Below, in pieces: positions 12,503-25,300 of a stretch of 64,000 bases of DNA (the stretch's first letter is position 1; the number at the start of each line of letters is the position of its first letter). The translations under genes and the position numbers were made by a program. The notes under the pieces are model-generated. The model was not told the origin of the DNA and made no database searches. It was given only the letters and a program-made list of their open reading frames with translations. The DNA is taken from positions 154,148-218,147 of the forward strand of contig JAQGDQ010000393.1 in NCBI GenBank assembly GCA_030141605.1, in the 5' to 3' direction. Source of the stretch: Tubiluchus corallicola. Its lineage: Eukaryota; Priapulida; Priapulimorpha; Priapulimorphida; Tubiluchidae.

Positions 12503-14074
12503 TACAATGCGGTTTGAATATCAGTTTGTAGGCAAAATTTAATTACTTGGTTCTATAAGGAAATAACGATAAATCCTCGTTTGATGATGGCAGTGCATCT
12601 CAAAGCGGATGCAGGGCCAAAATCAATAAAACTAGGTTCAACAGCTCAAATATTTTAAATTTTATTGCACACATCCTACAGTTTGTGTTTACAAAAAATG
12701 AAAGATAACTATTTGTCGTAATGTTATTGTATCAGTTACACAATTTGTGTAAAATTAAATCTGCTGCTATTTTAACTAAATGTTTACATAGTGTTATTGT
12801 TACTGTAAATGTTTGGTTAATGCACCCAGGTGGCAGGTAATACAATGGCTGATTTACCTCTTGTGTCAGCAATAAATCATATGCCATGTAGACAGTAGAG
12901 AAATTGTAGTCATCTTATAGTAAAGTAATAAAAGGCAGTAGCAAAGTTTGTTGCTGATAAAATGAATGCAGGTGTCATTAACTGAGTTACTGCATTATGA
13001 ATTAGTACCAGTTATATTATCATATTAACTGTGTAAAAACTTTTTCTAAATGGCTGGTAATCATGCTGTTTGGAAACACAATTGTTTATTTTATGAAGGA
13101 TTTCACGATTTTAGTTGTACACAGTACAGTAAGTAAATAAGTTTATTAGTTTATCACCATTTTTTATAAGAGCAAAACACATAACTAAGTGATTTATAAA
13201 TCTGTACAACATACAATAATATTACAAAGTGCAAATGTGATTACTGATTAGTGGTGAAAGAACTATGAGTTATTGAGGTCAGTCACCTTCTTAGAATTGT
13301 TACTAATATAATTAATTTATGCGTATGTAGCGAGTAATTAAAAATGATCACATTTTGCATTTAAGACGATTGTTGGTTGAATTATGATACGAAAGTTTTA
13401 GTTTCAATATAATAATGTTCAATCATGGGAAAGAAAAGAAGAGATGCACATGTCTGTCTTTAAATATTAAGTTGAACTTGGATTATTTTATGTATTTAAA
13501 ATTATTATTATGATTAGGACCTAGAATCAAAGAAAGAAAAAAATAAATTTTTCGACGGTACAGTGTAGCAACCTTTGCTTCCCTTACACAGATGAACAAA
13601 AATACCATTTTCATTTCTTTTTAAAAGAATTTATTACAATATTGCATAATGTGTCGAACTCAGAATAATAAATAGACTAATTACGCTACAGCACCAGACC
13701 TGTGTATGTAACATACGATAATTACAATTTAAAATTTAAAATATCAACGTAGATAAATTCACCACCTATTAGCTCTAAGTCTACATACAATTGCTGGAAA
13801 ATAAAATCTACTACTGCGGTGCAATTCTAAGGGTAAAAGAACAAAGAGAACTTTGAAAAATCGTTTTTATTGGAATAGAATTCTAACGTCTTGCATATGA
13901 CAAGGGTATTGATTAGTACAATTATTTGACATCTGTAAACAATGACACTGTAATGCCTAGGATTCGATATTCTTTTCGTAGTCCACTTGAATGGTGACCA
14001 TTAAACTGACTCAAACAAAAATGCACACTTTGGGTTCAAACGGTCTGTTACCTGTCCATACGAAACGTTACAAT
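12503..14074. other. 3' flank of MTX2, no further gene seen
   Basis: Apart from the MTX2 3'UTR, the stretch is AT-rich without supported exons or clear repeats. Confidence 0.5.
12625..12630 (+). terminator. Candidate MTX2 poly(A) signal
   Basis: AATAAA about 120 bases after the MTX2 stop. Other AATAAA hexamers stand at 12871-12876 and 12927-12932, so the site actually used cannot be told from sequence. Confidence 0.35.
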
Positions 14075-14532
14075 ACAATTTAGTGATGATTCAACATATT
14101 AACAGCAAAGACAACGTTAATGAAAGCGAACATGTATGTTCATTCAACAGGGCTATAGAGATATTTAAAACTTTAGTCATAATATTTTGATTTGCCGTGA
14201 GGGAGTCATCACTAGCTGTAAAGAACTTTAACTGAATTCTCTAATAAACTGACAAATTTCCTGGTTTAGCAAGCATGCCTATCTGTAAGTCCACAATCTT
14301 TTACAATTTAGTGATGATTCAACATATTAACAGCAAAGACAACCCTAATGAAAGCGAACATGTATGTTCATTCAACAGGGCTATAGAGATATTTAAAACT
14401 TTAGTCATAATATTTTGATTTGCATTGAGGGAGTCATTACAAGCTGTAAAGAATTTTAGCTGAATTCTCTAATAAGCTGACAAATTTCCTGGTTTAACAA
14501 GCATGTCTATCTGTAAGTCCACAATCTTTTAC
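14075..14532. repeat. 228-bp direct tandem duplication, two copies
   Basis: Copy 1 (about 14,075-14,302) and copy 2 (about 14,303-14,532) both begin ACAATTTAGTGATGATTC and end AGTCCACAATCTTTTA. They differ at only a handful of positions, so the duplication is recent. No coding potential. Confidence 0.85.
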
Positions 14533-15198
14533 GTTGTCACTATGCTGATATTACACTTTATTCACTGAAAATTTTGTCACTTACTGCAAAAATTTCTGAA
14601 ACGAAGCCGAGGCATAGCTACCTAAGTAATAAAACTACTAACTCTCTGTTCCTAAACTCAGCTATTATACCAGGGGATAAGTTACTAAAATTACGTTACT
14701 CATTCATGGTTCAGGGCGTATATATACAAAATTAAGATAAATTAGCACAACATTCTAGATTAGCTTAACATAATTGAACTGTTTCAAACATGAGAGGGGT
14801 TTGTACCCGTCTAACACTAAGACAGCACAACGGCACATCTGAAGACTACTGTATTAAAACAGATATATGTGACAAATGTCAAGAATAATGGTGGCAGTGG
14901 GAAATATAGTAAATGACTTGCATAATTCGGACATCTCTTGTAGAATAAAAGGTTTTTTGATGACATGATGTAATGGGCATGGAACTGCATAGAAATGTTA
15001 TCCAAACTTCCATTTGCAAAGACATTGTTCATTATTTTATTAAATGGCTGTATTTTGTAACTGCAATGACAGCAGATTGAATTGGGATACATTTCCGTTA
15101 ACTGTTTGCCATGTAGCCTCAGATATAGACAAACCTATTTTAAGATGTGTGTTTTTGACATTACCAAAGTTCACAAATGCGATTTTGCTGCCAAAGTA

Positions 15199-15733
15199 CA
15201 GAGTGTCTCATAAGTTACTATACACTTTACATTTCCTTTGTTTTTCTTAACAAACAAAGCAAAACGTTTGAAAATTGATACAGATCAACTAAAACCTTGG
15301 CCAAACCTCGAGAAAAAAAAGTGCTGTGTTACTATGCTTTGCGATTTTATCTACCTTCTTCAGTGACTTCAAGAGCTTTAGATACCAACCATATGGCAAG
15401 TCGGGCATCTTGCACTGAGAGTCTTTCAAAGTCATGAGTGATGAGGAAGGGCTTGTCTTGTTGAAAAACTATTGTTAATAATGAGAGAACAGTGTGGCCT
15501 GTATGGTGGTCTGGATATATGCTGAAATTCAGTTAGTGACCAAAGAACTTCACGCCAGACTGACTCTCACCTCCTCAACCTGTAACGCTACTGTCGTCAC
15601 CATAGGAAGCTAATAAAAATAAACAAAAAGACATGTCAAAGCCCCTTTTGATTCATGCAAGAATTTGCTGAGATTGGAGAAAAAATTAAAAAGATAAGAA
15701 ATCAAAGTGCATAGTGACTTTTCAGACACCCTG
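15199..15733. mobile_element. TA-flanked MITE, Tc1/mariner-like ends (535 bp)
   Basis: TA dinucleotides flank inverted ends: CAGAGTGTCTCATAAGT on the left and CAGGGTGTCTGAAAAGT on the right read inward, continuing to ACTAT-CACTTT on both sides. TA target duplication and CAGGGTGTC ends suit Tc1/mariner elements. No intact transposase. Confidence 0.65.
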
Positions 15734-15762
15734 TATATAAGGAATCTGGAAAAAGCACAACG

Positions 15763-16140
15763 TATGTGCAACAACATCGCAATATCGGCACATCACAATG
15801 TATGTGCAACAACATCGCAATATCGGCACATCACAATGTATGTGCAACAACATCGCAATATTGGCACATCACAATGTACGTGCAACATCGCAATATCGGC
15901 ACATCACAATGTACGTGCAACATCGCAATATCGGCACATCACAATGCATGTGCAACAACATCGCAATAGCGGCACATCACAACGTATGTGCAACAACATT
16001 GCAACATCGGCACATCACAATGTATGTGCTACAACATCGCAACATCGGCACATCACAACCTATGTGCAACAACATCGCAATATCGGCACAACACAATGTA
16101 TGTACAACAACATCGCAATAGTGGCACATCACAACCTTAA
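15763..16140. repeat. 38-bp minisatellite, about 10 units
   Basis: The unit begins TATGTGCAACAACATCGC and ends GGCACATCACAATG. Early units keep a 38-bp period; some later ones lack three bases (35 bp). Because 38 is not a multiple of three, all three forward frames stay open and give repetitive false ORFs. The array starts 30 bases after the TA-flanked MITE and lies beyond the 3' end of SH3BP5. Confidence 0.9.
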
Positions 16141-16269
16141 GTATGTAATGACAAAAAATTTTCAGAAAGCTGCCAGATTTTACTCGTAATTAACTACATA
16201 AAAAGCTGCCTAAAAACTTAAATAAAAAGATATCATCAATAAAACTATTGCACAACATATTTTATATAG

Positions 16270-16275
16270 TTTAAT
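16270..16275 (-). terminator. Candidate SH3BP5 poly(A) signal
   Basis: ATTAAA on the minus strand, about 105 bases past the SH3BP5 stop. I saw no AATAAA on that strand closer to the stop. Confidence 0.3.
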
Positions 16276-16378
16276 TCTAAGTGCTGTATCTGTGCATATT
16301 TCTAAATGTTGTAAAAACATGTTGAGTAATACTACTATCGACAATATTAAATGGTACAAAAAGCTACCGGAAGTATGA

Positions 16379-19300
16379 CTAAGTTTCAGAAAGAGCAATT
16401 TCAACGAACTCTTCTATATTTGCCCGCAAATTCTCTAACTGTTTGTCATCTAATAGATCACAGCTTGCTAAGCTCTCGCTGTCACTGTGAGTAGAACCCT
16501 CACCAGTGGCACTCGAGTTTTCTGCTAATTTCTCATCGGTCTTTGCAGCTTCCTGCAAAGTCTGTGGGTGAGTGGGAGTTCCTTGGCCGAGCCACAGCGA
16601 AGGAGATGCAGATGATGATGTGTTTTGAGATACTGACAATGTCTGCGGTTTTACACCAGAGCAAGACGGACATTGAGGACTGTCTTCTTCACTTGGGGTT
16701 TCTTTGGGCTCCACGTGCAGTCGATAATGTTTTGACATATCAGAGTCCGAACGCGAAGGTGGTAGAAACACCGGGATGGACGGGATACTTCCCTGTGCAG
16801 CTTCTCGAATGCTTTCAGTGTAGGCGGCGATTGTTTCCCGCCGCCTGCGAACATCGGCAGCAGATGTGGCACTTTCCCGCTGCATGAAACTCTGCGTGCG
16901 TCGTCTACCTCTGTTAGGATAAAGTTCGTCTTCGAGGTAAACAAGATCCTCGCGGATGTTGGCTAAATCTGTCCGAACGTCAAACGTAACCTGCGACCTT
17001 CGTCTCGTCAGTTTATTCAGCAGCGCAGCGGCTTTTTCAGGAGTTACTGCCGCCGAGGCTCCGACTGCCTCGGTGGTTGACACGGACTCTTGCGGAAGAT
17101 CGGATCCTCTTGGGGAGAGCGACAGAGCAGCAAGAGTGACTTCAGTTGCTGCTGGACTTAACACTTCTTCCATAGATTCTTCTGGTGAAGGTGATTTATC
17201 AGAAACAGCACATGGCGGCGGAGGAGGTGTCTCAGCACCAACACCAGCACTCCTTTCCCCGAGAGCTAGTCTCTCCATCTGCAAAAATGAAGTTATCACC
17301 TATTAGATAACAGTACGTTCATAGGAACTTTACCCACATATTTTACTTGCTTGAGCTGTTCTGTTCTGACAGAAATCAGAATCCCTTACATGTAACTACA
17401 GTAGTCGCTGCTTAATAAATCACAGATAATAAAACCACAAGCATTTTATAATCATTTAGGTTTTGTGCAGAACTATCCCTGTAGAAACTATTGTTAAGAA
17501 AATTCAGTTAATAAAACCAGTAGACTGTTTAATAAAACCACGTTTTTTAGCAATAAACGAGAAGAACAACAAAAAAATGAAAAAAATAAATGTGTTTTTG
17601 GCAGTTTGCCAATTTTTTAAGATACACAGTTGAAATCAATTGTTTTGTCGCATTGCATGTACAGCATTTTATAGTCTGTTGAATGAACTTCAATCACTCT
17701 TGTATCCTTGATTCTGTAGGCATATGAACTGACTGCCCAATGTTCATGCATTAATTAGGGTGAAGCAATTACGAACAGTAAGCCCTCAGTTATTGATTCC
17801 CCATTTTCACTTAATCACGCACCGTTTCGTTTAAAGTAGATTTTTTGGTTTGCATAAAGCTAGTTTTTATTTTATCAACAACTTTTTTACTTAATTTGAT
17901 GCATTTTAACAGTACATACTGCATTCTCTGTTCTAAAAATGCACCAGTAACATAAACACTGCAATTATTATACAAGTATATACCGTATATACTCGCATAT
18001 AAGCCGAATTTAGAACTATAAAATACAATACTGAAATCAGGGGGTCGGCTTATATGCGCATGAAACAAAATGAACACAAGGACAGACACTAATGCCAATT
18101 TTCCAGCCACACATTTTCATCGCTATCTGACTCTTTATTTGGTTGTGTGTCATTTTGTTTTTTTTTAAGAACACTACGTTAAATTATAAACAGAAATGTT
18201 ATAATTTTTTGTGAATAAATAGAAAACAAAATATTTTCTTCTTTATTCATATCAAAATGTATAATTTCTTCTATTTCTTCTAGTATGTAACATAAAAGTA
18301 AGCATTTTACATCTTTATAGTAAAAAATTTCTATGAACCAAAAATACCCAATTAACAAAATGTGACAAAAAGGGATCAATTTTGTTGATTGGGTATGGAG
18401 TAAAATTAGACAAGTTGATGGTCGGCTTATATACGGGTTTTTGCAAAAACTGGCCATTTTAAAGCAGTTTTAGGGGGTCGGCTTATATGCGATGTAGGCT
18501 TATATGCGAGTATATACGGTATATGTTTTTGCTTCCCGACTGGCCACTAATACTAGCCGTTTGTATCAACCGAGACATGGGAGCAAACTTTATGCGAAGA
18601 AATGTTGCCTGCAACTTGTTGTTATGGCAACCAGACTAGTGCATACTAAGTTTCTAGATAAAATTCCCAAGGTCGCCCCCGGGGTTTGGCTTTGACTCAG
18701 CTGCAGTGTTTATTGTTTAATCGTTACTGTTAGGTAGGTAAGAAAGATATATAGGTGGTTTCAAGCAAGCAGAATGAAACAATGATTCTTTTACATTACT
18801 TTCTATAGACATCTTGACTTTGTTTAGCGACATTTCGCTTAATGGCACATTTTGCTGGAAAGTATTAGCATTGTTAAGCGAGGACTTAACTGTACTATAC
18901 TTTCCTGTCTTTAATGGACTTAACTGTCTTTGCTAAGTTGCAACAGATCACTGCATTGTAAAAGCTCCATTTATTAAAATAATTTTTTTCTGATCCCGTG
19001 CTGGTTTTAAGAGGCAACTACTGTATATCCACGCTACCACTTTTCGTTGGTTAGACCATATTACTCAAATAAGCAAGTTGGTAAATTTTTTCTTAGTTCT
19101 ACTATTCTATAGTATACTACAGCAGACTTAAAATTTGACCGTAATGCAGCCTTGATGCTTTACAATGCATATCAGCAATTATATAATCTACGATTAGTAC
19201 CTGAAGTTTACGCTGCATGTGAATTTCCTCACTGATAGCTTCAAGATTGTGCAAAGCTCCAGCGTAATTGCACTTCGCAGCTACTACATCATCCTCAAGT

Positions 19301-22300
19301 TTCCTCACTTGTGATTTATGAGTTTCCAGACGCTCGTTAAAATGAGATTTCGTCTCAAAATATGGCCTAATATGTAATGAGAAAAAAGCAATGAGAGGAG
19401 AGAACATTTCTTTTTCAAAAAATTGTTATTAATGAGGTATAATAAGCCCTTGGCTTATAAGAAAAACGAAATATACAAACTGGTGCAATAGATAAATTCT
19501 TCCAGTAACAAACACATTAAAAAAAACCATTATCATTAATAAAGCTAATAATAAGACGTGGAATATGTTTCTCCTAACTAAGGTATACTGTAGCTTATAC
19601 GTACTGAATTTTTGACCTTTGACAAGTATTTTCATGTTATAAAAGAGATAACATATCTGCCCAGAACACTAAAGTCTCTGAAGCCTTAAACAGGAAGTGT
19701 TACCGCTTTGAAATTTATTTTGCTTGCATGCAAACATTAAAGGAAAGGTCGAGCCTTCTAGGAGGTTAGGCTTATTTCAGTGTTTGCGAAAAATGTTAGA
19801 AGGATTTAGTAATAAAACTGCAATAAGCACCTCCTGTAATTAGTAAAATCAGTATAAAATTGCAATCACTTTATGATTGGGCGCTCCCATTCTCAATGCC
19901 CATTCTTTTTCCAATGACGTCAAAAACCTTTAAGAAAAGTAGACCATTGTCAATCTTCATCAAAAGTATGACAAGTTTTTACAAAAAAATAGTTAGTTAA
20001 TTTTGTAATATTTTTGCGTGAACAATAGGTAAGCTGCAGAAGTTTGAATTAGTTTAAGCGGCACGTGCTTAAGAAAAGTCACGAAGTCTCCTAATTTCGT
20101 CATGATTTTCAAGTGAATGGTGGCAACCACCACAACTGAAAATTTATATTCAGACGTAGAATATTTTAACTTTATGCTTTACAAGCAGTTCCTTGCAAAT
20201 TTCTTTGTTATAATTTTCTAAGTTTAAGTGAAAACAGTAAAATAAACCCAACAAATTGCATGACTTGTTCTTTCCTTTAAAAATTTGCATGCAAACAAGC
20301 ACTTTTGGATGTGTGAAAAACAAGAAATACAGTATGATTTTCCAATGTATTTACCCACCTGTTATAAAACTGTAAGAAGTAGAGACGTGCACATGAAATT
20401 CTGTTAATATGTTAACATTCACTAGTCAATTATCGTGCAAAACATTTACTACAACTAAAACAATCTAAACGACGACATAATTCATAGAATGAACTGCAAA
20501 CTCATTCCATAAATCAGTATTCCCACCACCAAATCGTGAAATACAAAAAAAAAACACTGGTTAAGCGTTACTGTACTTACAGAAGTTGTAAATGATGAAG
20601 TCTGACTAGATTGTTTAGTTGTAACAAACTTCTACGGGTGGACAGACTAGAAACAAAGGCAAAAGAATACTTGCATTCAGCAAAAACATGCATAATAAGT
20701 AATGAGTTAAATGAATGTGTTAGAATAAAATATGGCCGCTATACTGTTGTTAGCATATAATAAGCCAAGAGTCCAGAGAGAAATGGTATCAAAGTAGCAA
20801 TACTGTGCTCATATATTGTCACAAACTGAAATACTTTGACAACTGTTAAAAGGCCTATAGTCTTGACATTAAAGAATTAAGAATTTGCATGAAAATATAC
20901 GAATACTATTTCTGAAACGTGACCTAGCCAATGTAATATATTATTGCTGCTAATTAAAATGCTCTTGAGTGATTATTTTAATTCATGTATATATTTATGC
21001 CACTTTTTTAAATGTTATCAATATCTTTACACTACAATCTATAGCTAGTCCAATACAAAAGTTTACCTGTTGAAAAATGTAAAATTTAGAATTGAATATA
21101 TGGTGCAATTTCGTGAAATTAACTGGAAGTTAGTACAATATTTACTCAGACAGCCACATGCTATTGAGACTTTGGTGCTTTCATTCCATCCGCTACAGAA
21201 GACTATTTTCAGGACTAAAGCAGATCAAGTTATAACTCTGCATAGTTTGAAATGAATCACAACCAAATTTCATCCACATGCTGATAATTTCAAATCAACA
21301 TTCACGCTCGGCAAACATGCATTTTTGTGCAATTCAAATCAGACTCAGTTAGGTTAGTTATTACATGTGCATAAAATAATAAAAAAATTATAACTCAAGA
21401 ATAAAAATCAGGCAAACAGACTAAGTTAGTCAAAACGTGTCACCCAACTAACCAAAGAATACCGTGCAAAAAGTTATGCAAATGTGATACATGTGGTAGT
21501 TTCATTAGTTATCAAAAAATTAAATAAATAGTTAAACAATTTAACGAAAAGTATCAAAATTCATAACATGATTAAACTGCAATAATCTAAGAAACTGCAT
21601 TAATGCAACAATGCTATAAATGAATTGTGAATTATTGTTTATTGAAAAAAATGTTTAAACGCCGATTAATCATCACTAATAACGTGCTGTACCTAGACTT
21701 AGATATGGACCGCTTCAATTCTTTCTGCAGTTCATTCACTTTCTGTTCAGCATCATTGTAAGTTCTTGATTTCTTCCTATGTTCTTGTTCGCTCTCTAAC
21801 TTTTCTCGTTCAGCTTGATTCACCTGAATAAGGAAGAATTTGTCTAACATGTCAATTCTGTTGAATGCAGAACAACTGGAGATGACTCAAAGTGAACGTT
21901 GTTTTGCACTTCTTGATTGACTCAGCTTGTACTGTAATAATTTGTTACATTAACTCTAACCATAATGGAGAAGGAGCCAGCACATAAGGGCTGTAATGAT
22001 ATATCTAGATCACGATGCAATATATACCACGATACCATCCTCACGGTATGATAAACATTGTCGTGAACTGATTCACGAGTTTTGTTTGTGAACTTTATAA
22101 ACTTTAGCAACATTACAACTTTACAACACGTTAGACTACAGTGAATCATTTTCTCACCTGACTGGTTTATGATATGCATTACCCAAGGTTAACCAATTTC
22201 AACTGATTTGAGCTTTTACAGTTTTAATCTAGTAGTCACAACATAGTGTACAGAAAAGACAGTCTATAGTAAAGTGTTTGTGCCACTAAAGGAGTTTGGT

Positions 22301-25300
22301 TTAAGTTGCTACATATATTGACAAAAGCCTTTTCACATTGGTGGCAGTGCCCACTACTACTTAGGTCTGCTGTAACATTTAGAAGGACTGTGAGTAAAAT
22401 GATTTTCATTATGCTGATTTTTGATTCACATTAAATTCTTTTTCCTTTTACCCTCTTCTATGTGGTATCTACCTGTTTGCCTGCTATAGCATTTTGACAT
22501 TTTTACTTAAACAGAGTATTACATTGCTGCCTTTACCTTTACCTTGTGCGGGGGAGGTAAGTTAACGTTTACAACTTATTAACTACATAATAAGTTAACG
22601 TTTGCAGGCTTTATAAAAAAACTACATAAAGCCACTGATAATAAATGCTAAGCACATGTATGAATCAAGAATTTTAGGATTACTGAATGCTAAAATAACT
22701 CGATTAATTGCATGATTTTTATTTATTACCTGCATAATGTGAAGACTATTGTTTGCATTGTGAGCCACCAGAGAAGCAAAACTTATCAATATTTTAGGTT
22801 TAAAAGTTGCTTGCGCATTTTCTGATTCACTTTTGTCATTTCACAAGTTTACATGTAAACAACGTAATTAGCCCACTACAGATTAAACACCTTGAGGTTT
22901 CAACTTTTTGGTTGCTATAGTAGTGCCAGCGTTAAGTCAATTACTGCTCACTGCACTGGCTAACACCTATTTACAGTACATTGTACAAGCTACAACTACA
23001 ACTACAATTTCACATCGTTTTTATCATCATACGTTCAAGCGCGTGCTAATTTGCTAAAATATTATAGAAACACATCATTATTGATATGAGTGCACTATGG
23101 CGACGTGTATATCGTAATGAAAGATATTACGATGCATCGATACATCAACGTTCATTGCAGGCCTACAGCACATCATGACTTTCTATTATTAGAGTAAGTA
23201 TTATATTTGTTTCTTTCATCTTATCTTGCCAAGATTTTTATCCGCTAATAACAGATTTTTGTGCACAAAACGAGGTTCGAAATGTTATCACAGTTTTTGC
23301 GCATCAATGTAGCATGCAATTATAGGAAATCTCAATGGACACTGGGACATTAATTAGGATGGAACCTAATGTTACTAGCCTATAGATTCTGAATGAACTG
23401 TCAAAACTGTCCAAAACACTAGTTTAAATAATCAACATTTAGAGTTTTTATGCTCTTCATTCATCAGTCATCTGACACCATTATGGCTACAAACAACAGT
23501 TCAATCAATGGTTTCATGTCAGTCATGCATTCAAATATACACGTGTGCACACGTAGGCCATGGCCTCTAATTTAAATAATTATGTTATAAAAGAGATACC
23601 TTCATTGTAGCATAATTTAACATTTCCTGCCAGGTTGGATCAAATTGTCCACCGTGCTTTTCGACACCCTGTTCGGACAGCATTACCATTTCAACCGCAG
23701 CAGCATGCATGCTACTCGCCTTTTCAAACCTCACTGCAGCTTTCTGTGTTTCGACCTGCGCCTGTACAAAATGACATGAACACTATTGCTAAACATAAAT
23801 AATTTTTACTGGCACTCAGTAGTTAATAAAACATTTTTTGTATATCCCTTGAAATTATGCAAAAGCTTAAAAATAATGCAAAATAATTCTACTAGAATAA
23901 GTAACATTTCTCTGCTATAGATGAGTGTTGTTTAAAAATTGAATAAAGCAGTTCTTTTTGAGAAATTTATCAATGAGCTAACAAAAGCAATGGACTTTTA
24001 ATGTACAACGTATCCGAATCAGGCATTAAAAACAACATTTCTCCCAAATAAAAAAAATCTCCTATGGAAAACTGCCACTTTGTTTCAAGATAAGTTAAAA
24101 TGAATGAAAGGCAGCACTCATCACTACAGTCACCTTTATATTATTTATGCATTTTCCCACTAATATATGTAAATATAATGAGCTTGAATGGATGATGACT
24201 CTTCGCCGTAATCCATCCTGTGCCATTTTCTCTTCACTTAACACCAACCTCATTTCATTACATTACACGTCCATTACACAACCTCTTCGGTCTTCTCGGG
24301 GGAGGGGGGAGGGGGGAGAGGTTCGACACTATGTTGGATCTCAACTCTCATCACTCCCCTCCAGTACTTTCCTCCTCCACCCTCACAGCACAAGCAAAAC
24401 TTTGCAACCTTCTCTGTCTCAGCTTCCCATCAGTACCACATCACAAACATGACATTTTGTTATGAAACTGACCAATCCATCGCACACGCGCCATCATGCA
24501 GCAGCCTGCAGTTACAGTACATATACGTAATCATCACAAGCTTGTTCATCAAGATCAGTATCATTACCCAACAATAAAAACAAAATACGAAAGGTTTTAA
24601 AGGAAGACAGGATGATTTTTCATATATTTCCCCATTTTCAAGTCGGATAAAAAGAATACATTTTAACACAATTAATACTGTAAAAGCGTTTCTGATAATT
24701 AAATAATAGATTAAAAACTTAATTAACGGCGGGCGAGCCCAACTATTCATGACAACACAAACTAACATAATTCAAACTAGCAAAAATATTCGACGAGCAT
24801 GTTGCACGTGTTTGCAAAAGCGAAAATTGAAGTGAAATGCAGCTGTAAGATATTCAGTGTGTTGTACTAAAACTGGGCATGCTTTAAGCTAAAAATTCAA
24901 ATTTCAAATTTACTGCTGTGCTTATGCATGAGCTGTCGAAACAAACATAAACTAACACATATGATCTCCGAAGTACAGCACCTGTTTTCTGTGCAATGCA
25001 TTTCCGAAATGCAGGCGCTGGTGCCCGACTAACTAGCAAATCGTGAAATACAAAGAACTAATGGCGTAAACGTGAAATTGTTTGTGTGGTAATAATTCTT
25101 TCACATAAGTCATTTTTGAAAAAATAGTATGGTTCCTTTCAATATTTTAAAGAGTAGATTATTTTGAAATACAATTAAAGATATGTCCGGCTTTGCATTA
25201 AATCATAATGACACATACTTCTTTAGCTTTCATTCGAGCATCATAGTATGGCCTGGCTTTGTCAATGCAGCTGCCCAACTTCTTTGCCAGAACATTTAAT

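Noticed and set aside
15707-16189. Three overlapping forward ORFs of 67-160 codons
   Set aside because: They are all translations of the 38-bp minisatellite in different frames; no start context, splice sites or protein motif.
16543-17306. Two long plus-strand ORFs opposite SH3BP5
   Set aside because: They mirror the GC-richer last exon of SH3BP5 on the other strand and carry no recognisable domain.
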